Origin: Ferruginibacter sp.
Lineage (GTDB): Bacteria; Bacteroidota; Bacteroidia; Chitinophagales; Chitinophagaceae
Direction: 5' to 3'
Assembly: GCA_013141115.1 (NCBI GenBank)
Contig: JABFRP010000003.1
Location: forward strand, 186,001 to 250,000
Length of the DNA stretch: 64,000 bases
Made by a program: the position numbers and the translations under genes. Below, in pieces: positions 51,890 to 60,578 of this stretch. The notes beneath the pieces were generated by a model that did no database searches, had not been told where the DNA came from, and was given only the letters and a program-made list of their open reading frames with translations. The stretch's first letter is position 1. Each line of letters begins with the position of its first letter.

Positions 51890-52768
51890 TTATAAATTAT
51901 CGGCAATTATTTCAAGCGATTTTTGAATTAAATTTTCTACTGCGGCTGCACCATCTTTACTAAACTCTTTTGAAATGCGGTTGGCAACAATAGCATTTAA
52001 TGAAAGACAATGATGCCCTAACAAATTACCCATGCCATAAATGGCTGCTGTTTCCATTTCAAAATTGGTAATGCGGTGCTTGCCAAAAGTAAAGCTGGTT
52101 AAATTATCTATCAATGCCGGATTGGCCAGGCCTAACCGCAACACTCTTCCCTGCGGACCGTAAAAGCCGGGGCAGGTAACTGTAATGCCATGATGAAAGC
52201 CATCTACAAAATTTTTTAACAAAGCTCCACTGGCACTTCCAATATATGGATGGGCAAAATTATTATTTAACTGTGTTTGTGTTACAAAAGATTGTACCAG
52301 TTGTTTTTCTTCTTCATTATTATTTTGCCTGTAAAAATTCATCAGGTTATCAATACCCAACCCGTGTGTGCTGGCTACAAAACTATCTACCGGAATATCC
52401 ATTTGTAAAGAGCCGGAAGTGCCCACCCTGATAATATTTAACTGGGTTAAGTTTTCTTTTATGGTTCTGGTTTCAAAATCAATATTGGCCAATGCATCTA
52501 GTTCGTTAACTACAATATCAATATTATCTGTACCAATGCCCGAGCTTACTACAGTAATTCTTTTTTTATTTACATAACCGGTATGGGTAATAAATTCACG
52601 ATGCTGATTTTTTACTTCAACAGAATCAAAATGTTTACTTACTTCGGCAACTCTTGCAGGGTCGCCCACTGTAATTATAGTGCTGGCAATTTCTTCGGGC
52701 CGGCAATCTAAATGATAGATGGCGCCACGGTTGTTAATGATTAGTTCGGATGCTGCTATACTGCTCAT
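51890..52768 (-). CDS. Nucleoside phosphorylase (uridine phosphorylase-like)
   Basis: ATG 52768 (MSSIAASELIINNRGAIYHL) gives 292 residues. The phosphate/ribose loops are TIITVGDPARVAEVSKHF and SSGIGTDNIDIVVNELDALA, then NIIRVGTSGSLQMDIPVDS. The last motif, TNFEMETAAIYGMGNLLGH, is the ribose-binding region of this family. It cleaves nucleosides with phosphate for salvage. It is first in the minus-strand operon with dapF. Confidence 0.92.
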   Translation of the reverse strand: MSSIAASELIINNRGAIYHLDCRPEEIASTIITVGDPARVAEVSKHFDSVEVKNQHREFITHTGYVNKKRITVVSSGIGTDNIDIVVNELDALANIDFETRTIKENLTQLNIIRVGTSGSLQMDIPVDSFVASTHGLGIDNLMNFYRQNNNEEEKQLVQSFVTQTQLNNNFAHPYIGSASGALLKNFVDGFHHGITVTCPGFYGPQGRVLRLGLANPALIDNLTSFTFGKHRITNFEMETAAIYGMGNLLGHHCLSLNAIVANRISKEFSKDGAAAVENLIQKSLEIIADNL

Positions 52769-52823
52769 AATTTTTTTTTTGAAAACAGATTTATCAGGGG
52801 GAATATTTTGCATAAAAATACCC

Positions 52824-52831
52824 TATTTTTG
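52824..52831 (+). promoter_or_regulatory. Possible -7 element for tRNA-Cys
   Basis: TATTTTTG fits TAnnTTTG. Transcription would begin about 75 nt before the tRNA, so the leader would include the palindrome and the duplicated tRNA 5' end. A TTTG at 52807-52810 is only 13 bp upstream, shorter than usual. Confidence 0.4.
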
Positions 52832-52840
52832 CAACACTAA

Positions 52841-52869
52841 AAAAGGTCCTTTGTCCGCCAGCTGGCGGA
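52841..52869. repeat. Duplicated tRNA 5' end plus TCCGCCAGCTGGCGGA palindrome
   Basis: AAAAGGTCCTTT (52841-52852) repeats exactly at 52909-52920, the tRNA-Cys 5' end. It is followed at once by a perfect 16-bp palindrome, TCCGCCAGCTGGCGGA (52854-52869), a common Bacteroidota repeat. Confidence 0.75.
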
Positions 52870-52912
52870 TAGGCCAAGCACTCAAAAGCTTAATTTTGAA
52901 AATATAATAAAA

Positions 52913-52984
52913 GGTCCTTTTGGCCGAGTGGCTAGGCAAAGCTCTGCAAAAGCTTCTACAGCGGTTCGAATCCGCTAGGGACCT
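52913..52984 (+). tRNA. tRNA-Cys (GCA)
   Basis: The 72-nt sequence folds as a tRNA. The acceptor GGTCCTT pairs with AGGGACC, the anticodon stem AAGCT/AGCTT holds loop CTGCAAA, so the anticodon is GCA. The T arm is AGCGG-TTCGAAT-CCGCT. The discriminator base is T (U73), as expected for tRNA-Cys. CCA is not encoded. A terminator follows at 52991. Confidence 0.96.
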
Positions 52985-52990
52985 CACTAA

Positions 52991-53020
52991 AAATCGCCCC
53001 GACAAATACCGGGGCGATTT
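52991..53020. terminator. Terminator after tRNA-Cys
   Basis: AAATCGCCCCG (52991-53001) pairs with CGGGGCGATTT (53010-53020) around an 8-nt loop. It works in the plus direction for the tRNA. Confidence 0.85.
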
Positions 53021-53035
53021 GCAATTAAAAAATAT

Positions 53036-53461
53036 ATGAATTCTAAAATATTATCCTGGATAGGTATGGCGGCTTGTGTGGCTTTGATACTTGCCTGCTT
53101 TTTGCCCTGGACCTATTACGCTGATAGCAATATTGCTACTGAAGCAGAAAGAACTTTTACAGGTTTTTTCAGTTACCAGTATAAATATGGCAGGCCCGGA
53201 AAGTTTTTTGTTCTTTTTGCTCTAGTTATTTTGATATTGATGCTATTGCCTAAAATATGGGCTAAAAGAACCAACCTCTTTTTAAGTGCTTTTACTTTGG
53301 CTTATGCCATTAAATCATACATACTTTTCACCTCTTGCTATAATGCTTACTGCCCCGAGAAGAGAGCAGGGATCTATATTATGCTGTTTTCTACAATAGT
53401 GATACTGATAGCATGTGTTTTTCCCAACATGAAAATTGCAGGGAACAAAAAAACTGCTTAA
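53036..53461 (+). CDS. Four-helix integral membrane protein
   Basis: This 141-residue protein has four hydrophobic segments (about 10-25, 55-75, 78-98 and 114-130), e.g. GMAACVALILACFLPWTYY and MLFSTIVILIACVFPN. A short loop between the first two contains SYQYKYGRPGKFF. I do not recognise a family, and no partner is obvious. It starts 16 bp after the tRNA terminator. Confidence 0.7.
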   Translation: MNSKILSWIGMAACVALILACFLPWTYYADSNIATEAERTFTGFFSYQYKYGRPGKFFVLFALVILILMLLPKIWAKRTNLFLSAFTLAYAIKSYILFTSCYNAYCPEKRAGIYIMLFSTIVILIACVFPNMKIAGNKKTA

Positions 53462-53501
53462 CGCAATCTTTACATATAATAATGCTCTTAATTGGTAACA
53501 A

Positions 53502-55163
53502 TTAGTGCTTTTTTACTTCTTTGCCCCAGGCATCTTTTAAAGTAACCGTGCGGTTAAATACTAATTTTTCTTTGGTAGAATCTTTATCTAAACAAAAATA
53601 TCCCTTACGTAAAAATTGAAAACGGCTATCCAAAGTTGCAGTAGCTAAAGACGGTTCTATAAAAGCGTTATTGATCACCTGTAAAGAATCGGGGTTGATA
53701 TTATCTTTAAAATCTCCTTCTTCGGCAGCAGGATTTTCTGCTTTAAATAAACGATCGTACAATCTTACTTCGGCAGTTACTGCATGTGCAGCACTTACCC
53801 AGTGTATGGTTCCTTTAACGCTGATGCCACTGGTATCGCCACCGCTTTTGCTTTCAGGAATATAAGTGCAGTGTATTGCTGTAACCTTACCGTTATCATC
53901 TTTAGTAAAGCCTTCGCATTTTACAATGTAAGCACTTTTTAATCTTACCATTGTGCCGGGTGCCAGGCGAAACCATTTTTTTGCCGGCTCTTCCATAAAA
54001 TCTTCTCTTTCTACCCACAATGTTTTGCTGAAGGGAACGGTTCTTGTGCCCATAGCTTCATCGGGCCCGTTCTCGCTTACCAGTTCTTCGGTTCTGGCAT
54101 CTTCGTAATTAGTAATAATTAATTGTACGGGATCTAAAACTGCCATTGCCCTTAAAGAAGTTTTGTTCAATTCTTCTCTTAAACAAAATTCCAGTAAACT
54201 GATATCAATTAAATTTTCTCTTTTGGCCACGCCAATCTTATCACAAAAAGTGCGGATGCTTTCGGGGGTGTATCCTTTTCTTCTAAAGCCACTTAAAGTA
54301 GGCATGCGTGGGTCATCCCATCCCGTTACATAGCCTTCTGTAACCAATTGCAGTAATTTTCTTTTACTCATTACAGTATGCGTCATGTTCAGCCTGGCAA
54401 ACTCGTATTGGTGCGAAGGAAAAATGTTTAAGTTTTCAATACACCATTCGTACAGCTCACGGTGTGGTATAAATTCCAAAGTACAAATGCTATGGGTAAT
54501 GTTTTCAATACTATCGCTTTGCCCGTGTGCAAAATCGTACATCGGGTAAATGCACCAGGTATCGCCGGTGCGGTGATGGTGTGCATGCTTGATGCGGTAA
54601 ATGATCGGATCTCTCATGAGCATATTGGTATGCGCCATATCTATTTTTGCACGCAATACTTTTTCGCCGTCTTTATATTTTCCTTCTTTCATTGCTGTAA
54701 AAAGCAACAAGTTCTCTTCAATGCTCCTGTTTCTGTAGGGGCTGTCTTTACCGGGTTGTGTTGGAGAGCCTTTTAAAATGGCCATTTCTTCGGCAGAAAT
54801 ATCATCTACATAGGCCAGGTCTTTTTTTATAAGTGTTATTGCAAATGCATATAACTGATCGAAATAATCGGAGGCATAAAATTCGTTGGCCCAGCTAAAG
54901 CCCAGCCAGCGGATATCATCTTTAATACTTTCTACATATTCTGTTTCTTCTGTAACCGGGTTGGTGTCATCAAATCTGAGGTTGGTTTTACCACTATATT
55001 TTATACCCAGGCCAAAGTTTAAGCAAATGCTTTTTGCATGGCCAATATGCAGGTAACCATTTGGCTCCGGCGGAAAACGGGTAAGGATGGATTGATATTT
55101 ACCGCTTTTAAGGTCGGCTTCTATAATTTCTTCAATAAAATTTAAACTCTTTTCTTCACTCAT
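53502..55163 (-). CDS. glnS: Glutaminyl-tRNA synthetase
   Basis: GlnRS charges tRNA-Gln with glutamine. The 553-residue protein has the class I HIGH motif in PPEPNGYLHIGHAKSICLN (about 32-50) and the KMSKS-like MSKRK in THTVMSKRKLLQLV (about 268). The FAFDDTNPVTEETEYVE region (here LRFDDTNP) binds ATP/tRNA, and the C-terminal anticodon-binding beta barrels are complete. The length is normal. Confidence 0.96.
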   Translation of the reverse strand: MSEEKSLNFIEEIIEADLKSGKYQSILTRFPPEPNGYLHIGHAKSICLNFGLGIKYSGKTNLRFDDTNPVTEETEYVESIKDDIRWLGFSWANEFYASDYFDQLYAFAITLIKKDLAYVDDISAEEMAILKGSPTQPGKDSPYRNRSIEENLLLFTAMKEGKYKDGEKVLRAKIDMAHTNMLMRDPIIYRIKHAHHHRTGDTWCIYPMYDFAHGQSDSIENITHSICTLEFIPHRELYEWCIENLNIFPSHQYEFARLNMTHTVMSKRKLLQLVTEGYVTGWDDPRMPTLSGFRRKGYTPESIRTFCDKIGVAKRENLIDISLLEFCLREELNKTSLRAMAVLDPVQLIITNYEDARTEELVSENGPDEAMGTRTVPFSKTLWVEREDFMEEPAKKWFRLAPGTMVRLKSAYIVKCEGFTKDDNGKVTAIHCTYIPESKSGGDTSGISVKGTIHWVSAAHAVTAEVRLYDRLFKAENPAAEEGDFKDNINPDSLQVINNAFIEPSLATATLDSRFQFLRKGYFCLDKDSTKEKLVFNRTVTLKDAWGKEVKKH

Positions 55164-55246
55164 CTTTTTTGTTTGAATAGCAAATTTAAGGAATCATCAT
55201 TTATAATGGTGTGGCAGGTACCAACAACCGCAATGAAATATCAGGG

Positions 55247-55657
55247 TTATTTATTTTTCAATTCCTGCAGCATCAAAATGATCTTATCTAATTTTTCGGT
55301 TTCAATTTTACTTAATTGCAGTTGTAAAGATTCTATTTCTTCTTTTGCATCCAGGTTGGTTTGATAATCGTTTTGTGCTTGTATACGGTCTCTGTCCGAC
55401 TGGCGGTTTTGCGCCATCATTATTATTGGTGCTGCATAGGCTGCCTGTGTAGAAAATATCAGGTTTAATAATATAAACGGATACACATCCCAATGGCGCA
55501 CAAACCCAACAATATTCAGGCTCATCCATATCACTACAAAAATGCTTTGCCAAATTATAAACTTCCACGACCCCATGCCGTTGGCAACAGCATCAGATAT
55601 TTTATCTCCAAAAGTCAGAGATTCCACATGCTTATCATGCCAGGTGCTTTGTGCCAT
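55247..55657 (-). CDS. DUF1003 membrane protein
   Basis: ATG 55657 (MAQSTWHDKHVESLTFGDKI) gives 136 residues; an ATG at 55717 would add 20 unusual residues. Two membrane helices hold the DUF1003 signature, ANGMGSWKFIIWQSIFVVIW and WDVYPFILLNLIFSTQAAYA. A basic, Gln-rich coiled C-terminus follows (QNRQSDRDRIQAQNDYQTN). The function is unknown. Confidence 0.9.
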   Translation of the reverse strand: MAQSTWHDKHVESLTFGDKISDAVANGMGSWKFIIWQSIFVVIWMSLNIVGFVRHWDVYPFILLNLIFSTQAAYAAPIIMMAQNRQSDRDRIQAQNDYQTNLDAKEEIESLQLQLSKIETEKLDKIILMLQELKNK

Positions 55658-55762
55658 AAATTTGTTATTTAGTTTGAAATTAAATGATATGCCATAAAAA
55701 AGCCTTTTTATCATCACAACAGTGGAATAATAAAAAGGCTATACTAAAATATAAGCAATGAA

Positions 55763-56833
55763 TTACGCTCTTCCCATTCTTTTTAAGTGAAGTGTGTGAG
55801 AAACCAGTGCATGCCTCATTTTATGGAACTCAATATATTTTACGCCATACTCCTGGCAGGTTTCTTTAATTATTTTGCTGATGGCTGGATAGTGTACATG
55901 AGAAATTTTGGGGAACAAATGATGCTCTATCTGAAAATTTAATCCACCCACTAACCAGCAGATCAATTTATTTTTTGTAGCAAAATTTGCAGTGGTTTGT
56001 ATTTGGTGAATAGCCCACTCGTTCTCAATTTTATTGATATCAGCAACCGGTACAGGAAAAGCAGTTTCTTCAACAGTATGTGCCAGTTGAAATACTACAC
56101 TTAAAATTAAACCGGCAAACATGGCGATGATTAAAAAGCCAACCAACCATTGTAAAAACCCAAGTTTGTAAATGGGTAATGCAATCATCATAAAAGCATA
56201 ACCTGCTTTTGCTATCCAAAAAGCAAAGTGTTCAAAAGTGCTCATTTTTTTAATGGGTACCGAACCTACTTTCTTTTTAAAATACTTGGTGTAATCTGTG
56301 GCAAAAACCCAGATAATCAAAAGCAAAGTGTACAGAAACCAAACATAAATATGCTGGTAGCGGTGTATCTTATATTTTTTTTGTGTTTCGCACATTCTAA
56401 GCATGGGCTTAATTTCAATATCATCATCCACGCCATCAATATTGGTATAAGTATGATGAATAATATTGTGTTTGTTATTCCACATAATTGCGCTTGCTCC
56501 TAATGCGTTTACAGAAAATGCTGCAATCTTATTCCAAAACTTACTGTTGCTGAAACTGCCGTGGCCACCATCATGCATTACATTAAAACCAATTGCCGCA
56601 GTTAAACCACCCATTAAAACACACTCAAGAATAGCTATCCATGTTGGAGGTGTAAAAAACAATACATGAATGTAAAGAAATATGTAAGATGCCCAGAAAA
56701 GACCTGCTTTAAAATACAGGCTGAAATTTCCGGTAGCAGGTTTTTTTGCTTTAGTAAAATATTCATTCACTCTTCTTTTCAGTTCCTGGTGAAAGGTGGA
56801 ACCTGCGGCGTTTAAAAATTTAGGGGTGGCCAT
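55763..56833 (-). CDS. Membrane fatty-acid desaturase
   Basis: This 356-residue desaturase has the three His boxes that bind the di-iron centre: HDGGHGSF (about 88), NIIHHTYTN (about 126) and QIEHHLFP (about 302). Four membrane helices support them. The QIEHH box is typical of front-end (Delta-6-like, linoleoyl-CoA) desaturases. It has no cytochrome b5 domain, so electrons must come from a separate donor. It inserts a double bond into membrane lipid acyl chains. Confidence 0.92.
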   Translation of the reverse strand: MATPKFLNAAGSTFHQELKRRVNEYFTKAKKPATGNFSLYFKAGLFWASYIFLYIHVLFFTPPTWIAILECVLMGGLTAAIGFNVMHDGGHGSFSNSKFWNKIAAFSVNALGASAIMWNNKHNIIHHTYTNIDGVDDDIEIKPMLRMCETQKKYKIHRYQHIYVWFLYTLLLIIWVFATDYTKYFKKKVGSVPIKKMSTFEHFAFWIAKAGYAFMMIALPIYKLGFLQWLVGFLIIAMFAGLILSVVFQLAHTVEETAFPVPVADINKIENEWAIHQIQTTANFATKNKLICWLVGGLNFQIEHHLFPKISHVHYPAISKIIKETCQEYGVKYIEFHKMRHALVSHTLHLKRMGRA

Positions 56834-56853
56834 AGTGATATAATTTTTAAATA

Positions 56854-57618
56854 TTATGTATTGTTTTTTATAAGAGCCTCAAAGTTATTAAAGCCTATCA
56901 TTTTTTCTGTAATAAAACCTTCTGCATATTTCACACCAATCATTTTTCCGTACCATTTATGCCTGTACAGCACACTGTCTAAAAAATCGGGCGTGCTGAT
57001 ATAGGTTTGCGGCTCTTCACTTTCCTTATACTGCCCGGTTTCTCCATCGGCTGCTGTAAGCGGTGCATGAAACTGTGTACCATATGCCTTAATTGCTTCT
57101 ACTTTTTGCTCAAAAACATCAGTTACATCAATTACAAAATCAGGTTGCAAAAATTTATCCTGTATGTAGTTAAAGACGTATTTAGCACGCCATGCTTCTT
57201 GTTGTATTCCGTTAACGGTGGTTTCAATTTTTTTTAATCCGGATAGAAAAGAAGCTTCAGCTACTAAACTTGCCGATCTTCCGTGATCGGGATGCCTGTC
57301 GGATGGGGCATTGCACAAAATGATTTCGGGTTGGTAAGTTCTTAGGGCAGTAATGATCTGACGTTGATGAGCTTCATCATTTTTAAAAAAACCGTCTGCC
57401 ATACCCAAATTTTCTCTTACATCAACACCTAAGATTTTTGCAGCAACTGCAGCTTCCTGCTTTCTTGTTTCGGCGGTTCCTCTTGTACCTAATTCGCCTT
57501 GTGTAAGATCAATGATGCCTGTTTTTTTGCCATTTAGTTTTTCAACTAATAACACACCAGCACAACTCAATTCCACATCATCAGGATGAACACCAAAGGC
57601 TAAAATATCTAACTTCAT
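56854..57618 (-). CDS. bshB1: Bacillithiol biosynthesis deacetylase BshB1
   Basis: BshB1 removes acetate from N-acetylglucosaminyl-malate, the second step to bacillithiol. The 254-residue LmbE-fold protein has the zinc-binding LDILAFGVHPDDVELSCAG (His-Pro-Asp-Asp at about 10-15) and NAPSDRHPDHGRSASLV motifs, where His residues bind Zn2+. A DinB-type thiol transferase is encoded at 20653, so this organism probably uses bacillithiol. The gene is 20 bp upstream of the desaturase gene's start, on the same strand. Confidence 0.93.
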   Translation of the reverse strand: MKLDILAFGVHPDDVELSCAGVLLVEKLNGKKTGIIDLTQGELGTRGTAETRKQEAAVAAKILGVDVRENLGMADGFFKNDEAHQRQIITALRTYQPEIILCNAPSDRHPDHGRSASLVAEASFLSGLKKIETTVNGIQQEAWRAKYVFNYIQDKFLQPDFVIDVTDVFEQKVEAIKAYGTQFHAPLTAADGETGQYKESEEPQTYISTPDFLDSVLYRHKWYGKMIGVKYAEGFITEKMIGFNNFEALIKNNT

Positions 57619-57750
57619 TCTTTAATCAAAATTTCTGGCTGCAAGCTACGCCATTTCAGGCAGTTTTCAAGTAGTAGAATGCCTGAAAATATTGTAGTCG
57701 TGTACAAATTGTGCAGTTGTTAACAGCAAAAGAGGAGAAGGGGATAAAAT

Positions 57751-57855
57751 TCGTGAGTGGTGATTGGTCAATCGTGAGGAGCGAAATGGAAAGACAGCTT
57801 AAATTATTTATACAAACTATAAATTCACGCCTGACGTTTCACCACTCACGACCTG
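57751..57855. repeat. Low-complexity 'cgtgagtggtga' repeat
   Basis: Related words cgtgagtggtgattggtca / atcgtgagg and ttcacgcctgacgtttcacca / ctcacgacc lie in opposite orientation between bshB1 and the DUF4294 gene, at its 3' end. They look like a Bacteroidota intergenic word repeat. The 227 bp between the genes hold nothing else. Confidence 0.45.
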
Positions 57856-58475
57856 TACCCATACATCCGTTGCACTTCTAAAACAATTTTTTCAATAGCG
57901 GCGTCATCGCCGGTGGCATCGTAAGGTTGCCTTAAATTACTATCAAAAAAGAAGGCTACGGTTTGATAAAAACGTGCTGTTAACCCGCCTTTATATTCTT
58001 TAATTATTTCATAACAGTTGTTACCTGTTTCCCGGTTGATCAGTTTCATCAGCACTTTACCCTGGTATACCGATAAATTGGTAAGCGGATCGGTAAATTC
58101 TTTTTTTAATTCTTTTTCCCTGGATTTGATGTAGGTTTTACGGGCTTCCTTATCTGTTACGTTGGTTAATTTAAGATTGATATCATTTAACACTGCACCG
58201 GCCCGTTTGGCATAAGGATAAGTAACATACACGGCATTTCTCAACCTGGTCCATTTTGCATTATTACTTATTTGCCGGGCTGTAAGCTGGGCTGATACTG
58301 CAACTTCTGCTAATGTTTTGGCTTCCAGTGTATCGCCATTGTATATAACTGCGCCGGTTACAATTGTATCGGCAGGAGTTGTTTGTGCAAATACAGCATT
58401 ACTTTTTGTTGCAAGCGCTGCAATAAAAAGTAATACCACAATTTTAAGAAAAACAGAGTTCTTTAGTATTTGCAT
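57846..58475 (-). CDS. DUF4294 protein
   Basis: This 209-residue exported protein has a signal peptide (VLLFIAALATKSNAVFAQ). The DUF4294 domain covers ~60-205 with WTRLRNAVYVTYPYAKRAGA, LKKEFTDPLTNLSVYQGKVL and LINRETGNNCYEIIKEYKGG. The family is almost confined to Bacteroidota and has no known function. Its 3' end lies in the low-complexity repeat at 57820-57855. Confidence 0.92.
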   Translation of the reverse strand: MQILKNSVFLKIVVLLFIAALATKSNAVFAQTTPADTIVTGAVIYNGDTLEAKTLAEVAVSAQLTARQISNNAKWTRLRNAVYVTYPYAKRAGAVLNDINLKLTNVTDKEARKTYIKSREKELKKEFTDPLTNLSVYQGKVLMKLINRETGNNCYEIIKEYKGGLTARFYQTVAFFFDSNLRQPYDATGDDAAIEKIVLEVQRMYGYRS

Positions 58476-58602
58476 ACTGTCTAAAATTACAAAGCATTTT
58501 TTTATTAATACAACTAAGACGCTTAAAGTAACCTCAATGTTATGTGCAAGGCAATGTTTTTAACAAAAAAGTTGCAGGAGAGGGGCTTGTAAGAATGATT
58601 TT

Positions 58603-59337
58603 TTAAACGGGTTGACAGGCATTTAACAATGCCGCTATCTTTTTTACTTCATCGCCATCTACCATCACATTTTGCAGATCTTCATTCATGCCGGCAACAA
58701 CAAAATCCATTTTGGTATTTACAAATATTCTTGCAGAAGTGTGAAATTCCTTTGCACCGGTAATTTTTGCCACATCAATTACATTGGACGATCTTAAACC
58801 ACTGCCCGGCATTATAATAATTCTTTCATTGGCTTGTTGTATTAATTGGGCAATTAAAGCTGCGCCATCAAAACAGTTGGGTACTAATCCGCTGGTTAAA
58901 ATTCTTTCGCAACCAATGTCAATAATATCTTCCAATGCTTTAATCGGATCATTTGTTCTGTCGAATGCTCTTTGAAAAGTTACACCCATAGGATAAGCCA
59001 GTTCCACTAATTTTTTGCTGCGTTCTTTATCCACTGAGCCGTCTTTATTCAATAACCCAATTACTACGCCATCGCAACCTAAAGCTTTATGATTTTTTAC
59101 ATCTGCTTTCATTATCTCAAATTCGTCATTGCTGTAAAAAAAGTCGCCACCACGTGGCCTTACCATGGCATATAATTCTATCTGCAATTTTTCTCTGGCT
59201 GCTTTTATAAAACCGTAAGATGGCGTGGTGCCACCATCGCCGGGGTTATCACATAATTCAATACGGGTAGCACCAGATGCCTGTGCAATGATGCAACTTT
59301 CTATGTTGAAGGCAATTATTTCTAGTTGATAGTTCAT
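58603..59337 (-). CDS. cutC: CutC copper homeostasis family protein
   Basis: ATG 59337 (MNYQLEIIAFNIESCIIAQA) gives 244 residues, preferred over a TTG at 59349. The TIM-barrel motifs are RIELCDNPGDGGTTPSYGFI, MVRPRGGDFFYSNDEFEIMK, TFQRAFDRTNDPIKALEDII and ERIIIMPGSGLRSSNV. CutC was named for copper tolerance, but its enzyme activity is unsettled. A TA-rich repeat (59341-59420) is upstream. Confidence 0.93.
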   Translation of the reverse strand: MNYQLEIIAFNIESCIIAQASGATRIELCDNPGDGGTTPSYGFIKAAREKLQIELYAMVRPRGGDFFYSNDEFEIMKADVKNHKALGCDGVVIGLLNKDGSVDKERSKKLVELAYPMGVTFQRAFDRTNDPIKALEDIIDIGCERILTSGLVPNCFDGAALIAQLIQQANERIIIMPGSGLRSSNVIDVAKITGAKEFHTSARIFVNTKMDFVVAGMNEDLQNVMVDGDEVKKIAALLNACQPV

Positions 59338-59340
59338 AAA

Positions 59341-59420
59341 AATGCTCAATAATCAACGCTCAATATTCAATGTTCAAAAAAAGGCAATTGTATTTTAATT
59401 GAACATTGTTTGTTGAATAT
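59341..59420. repeat. Low-complexity 'ctcaatattcaatgttc' repeat
   Basis: The interval between the glycosylasparaginase and cutC genes contains related words (ctcaacgctcaatattc-like and ttgaacattgtttgttgaatattt). They are partly inverted. This is a Bacteroidota-type intergenic word repeat. Confidence 0.45.
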
Positions 59421-60437
59421 TTAAATTAAGAATTTAGACTCGTGAATTTTATTTTCATTGCCGCTTTTTACGCTAAATACAAACCCTTTTTGTATAGCAT
59501 AAGCACCGTATTGTCCTTTTTTATTTAATGCTAAGAAGCCTACCTGTAATGTTTTTGCTTTAGCAGGGTCTCGTTTCACAATTCTTTGCACTGCTTTTTT
59601 GCAGGCCATTTCCGGCGATAATCCTTGCCGCATAAATTCCACTACCAAATGTGTTCCGCAAATGCGAATCACTTCTTCGCCGGTGCCGCTGCTGGTGGCT
59701 GCACCAATTTCATTATCTACAAATAAACCGGCACCAATTATTGGCGAATCTCCCACACGGCCGTGCAATTTAAAAGCCATACCGCTGGTGGTAACGGCAC
59801 CGCTTAAATTACTCATGCTGTCCATCGCTACCAAACCCATCGTATCATGATTGGCAGTACCATCTTGAAAAAAGTTTGGCGCAAACGGGCCATTAGTTTT
59901 TTTATTTTCAATATTTATAACCGGTTTGTATTCGCTGGTTTTTAACCACTCGGCATAGGCTTTTTTTGCATCTTCGGATAATTCGCCACTCTCTAAAGTG
60001 AAACCATTTTCCACAGCAAATTGTTGTGCGCCTGCGCCCACTAAAATTACATGCGGTGTTTTTTCCATTACTTTTCTTGCAACAGATACAGGGTGTTTTA
60101 TTCTTTCTATACCAGCTACAGCACCGCAATTGGCGTGTTCATCCATAATGCAACTGTCTAATGTTACAATACCGTCCCTGTCGGGGTAACCACCTAAACC
60201 TACACAGCAGTTGATCAGGTTTTCAATTTGCATGGCGCCGGCTTCTACGGCATCTAATGCACGGCCTTTTTTGGATAATATTTTCCAGGCTTCTGCATTA
60301 ACTGCCATACCGCTATCCCAGGTAGAAACCACGATTGGTTTTATCGTTCCCTCCAAACCGTTAGCCAACGATTTTTTTGCAGCGATCAATGGTGCAGTAA
60401 TGGCGGATAGTTGTAAAAATTTTCTTCTGTTGATCAT
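59421..60437 (-). CDS. Glycosylasparaginase (Ntn hydrolase), Tat-exported
   Basis: This 338-residue protein begins MINRRKFLQLSAITAPLIAA, a Tat-type twin-arginine signal (RRKFLQ). It is an N-terminal nucleophile hydrolase. The self-cleavage site is ANHDTMGLVAMDS (Thr at about 200 becomes the nucleophile) and GMAFKLHGRVGDSPIIGAGL is the substrate loop. It cleaves the GlcNAc-Asn bond after glycan removal. The neighbouring GH109-like protein also carries a secretion signal and would fit glycoprotein breakdown. Confidence 0.92.
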   Translation of the reverse strand: MINRRKFLQLSAITAPLIAAKKSLANGLEGTIKPIVVSTWDSGMAVNAEAWKILSKKGRALDAVEAGAMQIENLINCCVGLGGYPDRDGIVTLDSCIMDEHANCGAVAGIERIKHPVSVARKVMEKTPHVILVGAGAQQFAVENGFTLESGELSEDAKKAYAEWLKTSEYKPVINIENKKTNGPFAPNFFQDGTANHDTMGLVAMDSMSNLSGAVTTSGMAFKLHGRVGDSPIIGAGLFVDNEIGAATSSGTGEEVIRICGTHLVVEFMRQGLSPEMACKKAVQRIVKRDPAKAKTLQVGFLALNKKGQYGAYAIQKGFVFSVKSGNENKIHESKFLI

Positions 60438-60536
60438 TTGTTATCTTTTTGTAGCGAACATTTTATCTTTAATCGGCATCGTTGTGTCACTCCCTTCATC
60501 CTTTACTTTTCAATTCATCTTTTATTGCAGCGTAGG

Positions 60537-60557
60537 TTGTTGGTCAACGACCAACAA
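60537..60557. repeat. TTGTTGGTC / GACCAACAA palindrome
   Basis: A perfect 9-bp inverted repeat around AAC lies in the gap between the TPR and glycosylasparaginase genes, 22 bp beyond the TPR gene's stop. There is no T-run, so it is probably an interspersed palindrome rather than a terminator. Confidence 0.6.
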
Positions 60558-60578
60558 TGGCGAAAGGCTATTTATTAT

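Noticed and set aside
52841..52908. A second, truncated tRNA gene before tRNA-Cys
   Set aside because: Only 12 bp match the tRNA 5' end; no anticodon or T arm follows, so it is a short duplication.
60537..60557. Terminator of the TPR gene
   Set aside because: The palindrome is not followed by a T-run on the minus strand, so it is listed as a repeat.
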